Shown here piece by piece: positions 59,531 through 64,000 of a stretch of DNA of 64,000 nucleotides (position 1 is its first letter; each line of letters begins with the position of its first letter). The notes beneath the pieces were generated by a model. The model did not search any database. It was not told where the DNA came from and saw only the letters and a program-made list of their open reading frames with translations. Origin of the DNA: an uncultured Dehalococcoidia bacterium (GTDB taxonomy: Bacteria; Chloroflexota; Dehalococcoidia; Lucifugimonadales; UBA1123); NCBI GenBank assembly GCA_951812505.1, contig CATOSI010000001.1, positions 62,001 to 126,000 on the forward strand, given 5' to 3'. Position numbers and translations under genes: made by a program.

Positions 59531-60136
59531 TTAAGACGATTCGTAGCGCATTGCCACCGGGAGTTCAGAAATCACACCCAACGCAAGTAGAGTTCGTTGA
59601 GCCGCAAACTCGGCTACGTCTTCTATAGTCTGGTGTCTCAGATAGAATGCCGGCTCGGGAGGTATGATAGTGGCTCCTAGGGCGGCGAGTCTTGTGAGGT
59701 TCTCAAGGTGAATGACGCTCAGCGGAGATTCCCTGGGAATGATTATAAGGGGACGCCGCTCTTTGATAGTAACGTCCGCTGCGCGTCGGATTAAATTGTC
59801 CGCTAGCCCTTGTGAAATTGCTGCGACTGTCGCCATACTGCATGGGGCCAGTACCATGCCCCTTGTCGAGAATGTACCGCTTGCGATCGGAGCCGCGATC
59901 TCCGACGCCCCGTGGTAGCTGAAGATTCCCGAGTCTGTCCAGCGTTCCAGCACCTCTCCGAACGACTCCTGCATTTCCTGCTTCCACACGATGCGGGCTG
60001 CGGAGGATGCGGAGGCGACGACGGGGACGTCGTTATCAAGCAGCGCACTAATCGTGTGGAGTGCGATCAACGAGCCACTCGCGCCCGTGATGCCGACGAC
60101 TACGGGCCGTCTATCTCTGTCTTCGGGGTGCGTCAT
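59531..60136 (-). CDS. ubiX: UbiX-type flavin prenyltransferase
   Basis: This 201-residue protein reads PVVVGITGASGSLIALHTIS, then ASSAARIVWKQEM, IASGTFSTRGMVLAPCSMAT and VTIKERRPLIIIPRESPLS, the UbiX/Pad1 set. It makes the prenylated FMN cofactor used by UbiD decarboxylases. ATG 60136 (MTHPEDRDRRPVV) overlaps the UbiA-like stop by 4 bases (ATGA), and ubiD lies just beyond, so cofactor and enzyme genes are in one transcript. The frame runs further upstream inside ubiA but without conservation. Confidence 0.92.
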   Translation of the reverse strand: MTHPEDRDRRPVVVGITGASGSLIALHTISALLDNDVPVVASASSAARIVWKQEMQESFGEVLERWTDSGIFSYHGASEIAAPIASGTFSTRGMVLAPCSMATVAAISQGLADNLIRRAADVTIKERRPLIIIPRESPLSVIHLENLTRLAALGATIIPPEPAFYLRHQTIEDVAEFAAQRTLLALGVISELPVAMRYESS

Positions 60137-61044
60137 ATACTTATCGCAACTATCGTACCGACCAGCATCGTCGTGGACACGAAGGCGTTGATACGACCAA
60201 AAGCCATTCCCATCTTCGAAAGGTCGTTGGGCGAGACCAGCCTGTACTTGTACCATAGTATGCAGGATGCGATGCCGCACGCTGCAAGGAAAGGCCATCC
60301 CAGACCCATCCAGACCCAGAGGGTAATCAGACACACCACGGCAAGAACGTCAAGTGTTCGGGCTATCCGAAATGCGTTCAGTACGCCGAATCGGGCGGCC
60401 ACGGAATGCAGCCCGTTCTCACGTTGGAACTCATAGTCCTGCGTGTGGTAGAGGATATCGAAACTGCCCGCCCACAACGCTACCGAGAGCGACAGCAGTA
60501 CGGGTTCTATCGAAAGACTGCCGTTTACTCCTATCCACGCCCCCGAAGGCGATATCGCCAGCGCCCAACCCAGCAGTAAGTTAGCAGTCCAGGTGAAACG
60601 CTTGGTGTACGGATAGAAGACAAGGTATGCGGTTGCAACGGGGGCAAGCACGAAAGCGAGCATATTGAGCTGGTAAGCGGCGAACAGGAATATGCCGAAA
60701 GCAACCACGGCCAGCGTCGTCATCTCAGCAGCGGAGAGGATGCCTTGGGGAATGTGCCTCTGCGCGGAACGGGGGTTCTTTGCGTCTATGTGGCGGTCAA
60801 TGACCCTGTTTGCGGACATCCCGACTGTTCTTGCAGACACCATCGCCACCGTTATCCATGCGAAGGTGTGCCATCCCGGGAATCCGTTACCGCCCGTGTG
60901 GACGTCTGCCAGCACCATGCCGATGTAGGCAAATGGCAGTGCGAAGACACTCTCCTGAAACTTTATCGCGTCCAGAAACATGGGCGCCTTGCGCCACGCC
61001 GGTCCTGTATATGTGCTTGTTGTCAGAACCCGTACTCCTTCCAC
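60133..61044 (-). CDS. ubiA: UbiA-family polyprenyltransferase
   Basis: This membrane prenyltransferase of about 300 residues has the first polyprenyl-diphosphate motif in MSANRVIDRHIDAKNPRSAQ, the second in ILYHTQDYEFQRENGLHSV (with Q where FDR is usual), and about eight hydrophobic helices. It prenylates 4-hydroxybenzoate or, in the futalosine route, 1,4-dihydroxy-6-naphthoate (MqnP). The latter suits the co-located ubiD/ubiX-like genes, but is inference. The start is uncertain: GTG 61044 overlaps ubiD by 22 bases; a start near 60981 (MFLDAIKFQES) is also possible. Confidence 0.88.
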   Translation of the reverse strand: MEGVRVLTTSTYTGPAWRKAPMFLDAIKFQESVFALPFAYIGMVLADVHTGGNGFPGWHTFAWITVAMVSARTVGMSANRVIDRHIDAKNPRSAQRHIPQGILSAAEMTTLAVVAFGIFLFAAYQLNMLAFVLAPVATAYLVFYPYTKRFTWTANLLLGWALAISPSGAWIGVNGSLSIEPVLLSLSVALWAGSFDILYHTQDYEFQRENGLHSVAARFGVLNAFRIARTLDVLAVVCLITLWVWMGLGWPFLAACGIASCILWYKYRLVSPNDLSKMGMAFGRINAFVSTTMLVGTIVAISI

Positions 61045-62477
61045 CGTCGGTCAACGAGATTCCTGATGTCATCGCTCATGATTATATCCTCCGGCCACTC
61101 CCGATTCCTGCCTTCTCCCGGGAGTTTTGCCGTAGCGTCAATTCCCATCTTGCTGCCGAACCTCGGTGTAGGAGTTGCATGGTCGAGATCGTCTATTGGA
61201 CCTTCGCTGAAAGTAATATCGGTGGCGGGATTGATATTGCAGGTCACTCTCCACGCGACTTCCGACAAGTTCTGAACATCCACATTGTGATCAACCACTA
61301 CTATGGTCTTTACCAGCATCATTAGTCCAAGACCCCAGAGCGCGTGCATGACCTTTTGTGCGTGGCCCGGATATTCTTTTCGGATGGAGACGATGACCAG
61401 GTTTTGGAAAATGCCCTCTGCGGGCATATTCATGTCCGCCACCTCGGGCAATGTCATTTGGAGAGCGGGCAACATTATCCGCTCAGTCGCCTTGCCCATG
61501 AAGAAGTCCTCAGATGGTGGGCGTCCAACCATTGTAGTAGCGTAAATGGGATCCCGGCGACTCGTCATCGCGGTTACGTGGAAGACGGGATATGGCTCGG
61601 CTGGTGAGTAGTAGCCGGTATGGTCTCCGAAAGGGCCTTCGTCTCTCGTTTCACCGGGTACGACATATCCTTCCAGAACAAATTCCGACTGGGCGGGTAC
61701 TTCCAGGTCAACGGTCTTGCACTTGACTATCTCGACCGGTTCGCCTCGGATCACGCCGGAGACGGCGAGTTCGTCCATGTCGGGTGGAAGGGGCATCGAA
61801 CCAGTCCACATTGTGGTCGGATCCACCCCAATCGCTACGGCAACATCGAATTTCTCGATACCCCGATCCTGCGCGCGCCTGTCGTGCCGAGCTCCTACTT
61901 TGTGCGTCTGCCAGTGCATTCCGGTGGTGTTACGGTCGTACACCTGCATCCTGTACATGCCGACATTTCGTATGCCCGATTCCGGGTCGCGCGTGATTAC
62001 TAGAGGGAGTGTTATGAAAGGCGCGGCGTCCAGCGGCCAGCATGTAATAGCGGGCATGGTGAACAGATCCACATCATCTCCTGTCAGTACAACCTCTTGG
62101 CAGGGTGCGCTTCTGACCAGGTTGGGTTGGGACCTGGCAAGCCCGATCAGGTCACCCACCGCGCGCATCTTGCCTCCCAGTCCGGACGGAGGTCCCTGAG
62201 CCATACTCAACAGGCGGCGAACTCTGTCCGTCAATTCCTCGATGTCTTCCACTCCAAGAGCGAGCGCTGTGCGCTTGTGTGATCCAAAGATATTGACCAA
62301 AACCGGGGTGGAGTGTCCTGAGACGTTTTCAAACAGCAAGGCCGGGCCGCCGGACTTTACCATCCGGTCCGCAATCTCGGTAATCTCGAGGTGTGGATTG
62401 ACCGGTGCGGATATCCGTTTCAACTCCTCTCTTTCTTCCAGAAGGGCTACGAAGTCGCGTAGGTCTTTGAATCTCAT
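61023..62477 (-). CDS. ubiD: UbiD-family decarboxylase
   Basis: This 484-residue protein begins MRFKDLRDFVALLEEREELK and contains the UbiD hallmarks LEITEIADRMVKSGGPALLF, GTMTPNR-like metal-site region DPTTMWTGSMPLPPDMDELA, FVLEGYVVPGETRDEGPFGD (catalytic E and R area) and YATTMVGRPPSEDFFMGKAT. UbiD enzymes use prenyl-FMN to remove or add carboxyl groups on aromatic or unsaturated acids. ATG 62477 fits the family; upstream codons lack conservation. Overlaps ubiA by 22 bases, so one transcript. Substrate: a quinone precursor is likely, a carboxylated aromatic catabolite is possible. Confidence 0.92.
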   Translation of the reverse strand: MRFKDLRDFVALLEEREELKRISAPVNPHLEITEIADRMVKSGGPALLFENVSGHSTPVLVNIFGSHKRTALALGVEDIEELTDRVRRLLSMAQGPPSGLGGKMRAVGDLIGLARSQPNLVRSAPCQEVVLTGDDVDLFTMPAITCWPLDAAPFITLPLVITRDPESGIRNVGMYRMQVYDRNTTGMHWQTHKVGARHDRRAQDRGIEKFDVAVAIGVDPTTMWTGSMPLPPDMDELAVSGVIRGEPVEIVKCKTVDLEVPAQSEFVLEGYVVPGETRDEGPFGDHTGYYSPAEPYPVFHVTAMTSRRDPIYATTMVGRPPSEDFFMGKATERIMLPALQMTLPEVADMNMPAEGIFQNLVIVSIRKEYPGHAQKVMHALWGLGLMMLVKTIVVVDHNVDVQNLSEVAWRVTCNINPATDITFSEGPIDDLDHATPTPRFGSKMGIDATAKLPGEGRNREWPEDIIMSDDIRNLVDRRWKEYGF

Positions 62478-62493
62478 TTCGGTTGCACCGTCT

Positions 62494-63675
62494 TCACTTT
62501 TCGTTGGCCAAGTTGGTGAATCGCGAACGATAGGTGTATGGTTGTTCATTCCGGATCTGTGTGGATGAAATGTCATCCCGAAACTCAGACTCCGGTATCT
62601 GCGTGAACAGTTGCCCGCATGCGGTTGGCAGTGGGAGGTCATCCAGAGTGTTAAAAACTCCGTCGATCACTCGGCCGGCTATAAGGAATCCGCTGTTGAG
62701 GTCCTGCAACTCTGAAAGTGCTGAGTTCATCCTGTTTTCGCTGCCGCCATAGTATTTCGGATCAACCAGGCGAGTCATTGTGTCAAAACCGATCACAAAA
62801 GTTGCACCGGGGAATAGGCGGGCTTTTTCGACAAATGTCGGCACGCGTGTTACTGCGATGTCGGATTTGTCGTAAAACTGCTTCAGGCGCCGACTTACTT
62901 CGCTAACCGCCAAGTCGGGCTTGTCAACATTGGAAATAGAGAGTTCGAAAATGCCAGGTTTACCGAGGATTCTTGAGGCTACTCTCAGTAGGCGATTATG
63001 TCCCCTGTGAAGTGGGTTGAACGAGCCTGACAATATTACTCCGCTGAAAGCGGCGTCGGCCGAACGCGTACCATCGGCCAGAACTAGGACATGTCCGATG
63101 TGACCGGCAGCCAGAGCCTCCAATGGATCTCCAAACCGACCTCCGGTTGGGATGATTTCTTCGTCAGTCGACAGGCCCGGAGCAACTCTATCGTCCAATC
63201 CGAATGATTCCGCTAGCGCGTTTAATATTATCCTACTAACCACATCGTCTTCATCGTCCCTCGTGCGTAATCCTTTGGTGAGTGTGAGGGTTGCCGTGTT
63301 CCAGCTTGTGGAGTCGTAGGTGGAAACGTGGCACCTGTGTTCGCCTCGCTTTGGTCTGTCGGTTGCGATAGTGGCGGTGCACGACAGACCAACAACCGGC
63401 ATATCCCCTACTCTGAGCCGAATCGCCTTGCGATATGCTGCCCGGGCAAGAGCGCAAGAGGTTGTCTCGGACACGAACTGCCCAGGTTCGGCTCCGATGT
63501 ATTGGATCATGGCCGATGACGCGTATGGAACCTGTATGTCTAGGACGGTTCGCGATGCGCCAGCAACACCCAATATCCAGCCAATTGCGCGAGTACCGGC
63601 GCCAGCTATGGCAAGCGAGGTCATATTCTCGGTTGAATGCAGTGCTGCGACGATCTCTCGAATGTTATTGTCCAT
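62494..63675 (-). CDS. CinA/PncC-like plus nicotinate-nucleotide adenylyltransferase-like fusion
   Basis: This 393-residue protein joins two parts. Residues 1-170 resemble the CinA C-terminal (NMN deamidase) fold: AGAGTRAIGWILGVAGASRT and VVGLSCTATIATDRPKRG. Residues about 205-390 are a nucleotidyltransferase: GSFNPLHRGHNRL (HxGH-type, about 218-230) and ISSTQIR (about 371), as in NadD-like adenylyltransferases. The pair would turn NMN to NaMN and on to NaAD in one polypeptide. Similar fusions occur in other lineages; activity here is inferred. It starts 17 bases upstream of the ubiD start, same strand. Confidence 0.8.
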   Translation of the reverse strand: MDNNIREIVAALHSTENMTSLAIAGAGTRAIGWILGVAGASRTVLDIQVPYASSAMIQYIGAEPGQFVSETTSCALARAAYRKAIRLRVGDMPVVGLSCTATIATDRPKRGEHRCHVSTYDSTSWNTATLTLTKGLRTRDDEDDVVSRIILNALAESFGLDDRVAPGLSTDEEIIPTGGRFGDPLEALAAGHIGHVLVLADGTRSADAAFSGVILSGSFNPLHRGHNRLLRVASRILGKPGIFELSISNVDKPDLAVSEVSRRLKQFYDKSDIAVTRVPTFVEKARLFPGATFVIGFDTMTRLVDPKYYGGSENRMNSALSELQDLNSGFLIAGRVIDGVFNTLDDLPLPTACGQLFTQIPESEFRDDISSTQIRNEQPYTYRSRFTNLANEK

Positions 63676-63742
63676 CCGTTTCCCTCGCTACTGTCAATAC
63701 TATAATTGCGGCAACCAAAGGACGCAAACGCCGAGCGAGTTC

Positions 63743-64000
63743 TTATAGCAGATTTACCATCTTGGGCCTCAGAACTGCCCGTATTATGGAGAGAGCCAGC
63801 GCGCCTATTAGTACAAATGCAATTGCCGACCACTGCCAGGGGTCAATGACGATCCCGAGGGCGACGCCCGCTGCCGGTGGATGCTCGGTGTTCGTAGCTA
63901 CCATTAGCAAAATGCTAAGCCCAACTGCGAGCGCGGCGGCAACACTGGTTACTAGGTTCATAGTCTCAGCCACGGACTCAAGCGTCGGGGTCTGCATCAT
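63743..64000 (-). CDS. HPP-family membrane protein, C-terminal part
   Basis: The visible 85 residues hold two to three membrane helices and ATNTEHPPAAGVALGIVI, the HPP motif of a family of small four-helix membrane proteins (often nitrite-transport or stress linked). The start lies beyond base 64000 or coincides with the window edge; the ATG at the edge gives a plausible but short lead. It ends MVNLL, 67 bases before the CinA fusion start region. Function is not certain. Confidence 0.75.
   Translation of the reverse strand: MMQTPTLESVAETMNLVTSVAAALAVGLSILLMVATNTEHPPAAGVALGIVIDPWQWSAIAFVLIGALALSIIRAVLRPKMVNLL

Overview
The window reads as a compact, moderately GC-rich bacterial chromosome segment. 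The gene mix includes a CaiB/BaiF CoA transferase, stand-alone acyl-CoA dehydrogenases, a thiolase-like protein with a DUF35 partner, two D-2-hydroxyacid dehydrogenases, an enolase-superfamily dehydratase, UbiD/UbiX/UbiA, SDRs, small ABM-fold monooxygenases, DUF885 and DUF6226. That mix, plus a leucine-rich-repeat remnant ending in a GLPYC-type motif, suggests an uncultured Chloroflexota of the Dehalococcoidia/SAR202 type. This is an inference from family content; I see no rRNA or tRNA gene to anchor it. Genes are packed tightly, with convergent stops often overlapping by a few bases, and TTG starts behind good ribosome binding sites are frequent.

Layout. 1-17.5 kb: end of a ManC-type gene, then mostly catabolic and small-molecule enzymes (class V aminotransferase, ABM protein, DUF885 peptidase, aldo/keto reductase, a DUF5678-like/retropepsin-like pair, CoA transferase, SelA-like PLP enzyme, metallo-beta-lactamase-fold hydrolase, two enoyl-CoA hydratases, a hydroxyacid dehydrogenase, a HAD protein, a Lon N-domain protein) and a secreted PDZ protein. 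17.7-24 kb: a PAS-LuxR regulator, 840 bases without a gene, then a co-directional cluster of thiolase-like protein, DUF35 and two acyl-CoA dehydrogenases, followed by pth. 24-32.6 kb: a PIN toxin facing a small partner gene, a large transketolase-like enzyme, VOC and HAD proteins, and a leftward run of SDR, ABM, CpsB/CapC-type phosphatase, PIG-L deacetylase and 3-hydroxyisobutyrate-dehydrogenase-like genes. 32.6-38 kb: an LRR gene remnant, two thioredoxin-fold lipoproteins, a JAMM peptidase and ccmBA, suggesting thiol-redox chemistry and cytochrome c maturation; the acetyltransferase gene upstream of ccmA is frameshifted by a 4-base tandem duplication.

38-49 kb: queF, SDR/HAD pair, a lone oligopeptide-transporter ATPase and a PHP protein. 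Next comes a more plastic segment: a cysteine-rich D5/P4-type helicase followed by five GGGTCA hexamers, clpC, a coiled-coil protein with in-gene tandem repeats, a miniature inverted-repeat element and a multiply broken nuclease-like gene. Palindromic GTCATTCCCGYGAAARCGGGAATCC repeats are concentrated between 44 and 52.2 kb. 49-64 kb: rhomboid protease, glycosyltransferase, enolase-superfamily dehydratase, BrkB-like membrane protein, threonine-aldolase-like and threonine-synthase-like enzymes, an aminotransferase, a hydroxyacid dehydrogenase, a leftward cluster (ubiD-ubiA-ubiX, a TPP decarboxylase beta-like subunit, PHP protein), a CinA-NadD-like fusion and the end of an HPP-family membrane gene.

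No single gene set is clearly a new named system. The best leads are: the thiolase-like/DUF35/acyl-CoA dehydrogenase cluster that lacks both thiolase cysteines; the cysteine-fronted helicase with iteron-like repeats; the structured repeats at 12.9 kb and 47.9 kb; and the CinA-nucleotidyltransferase fusion.
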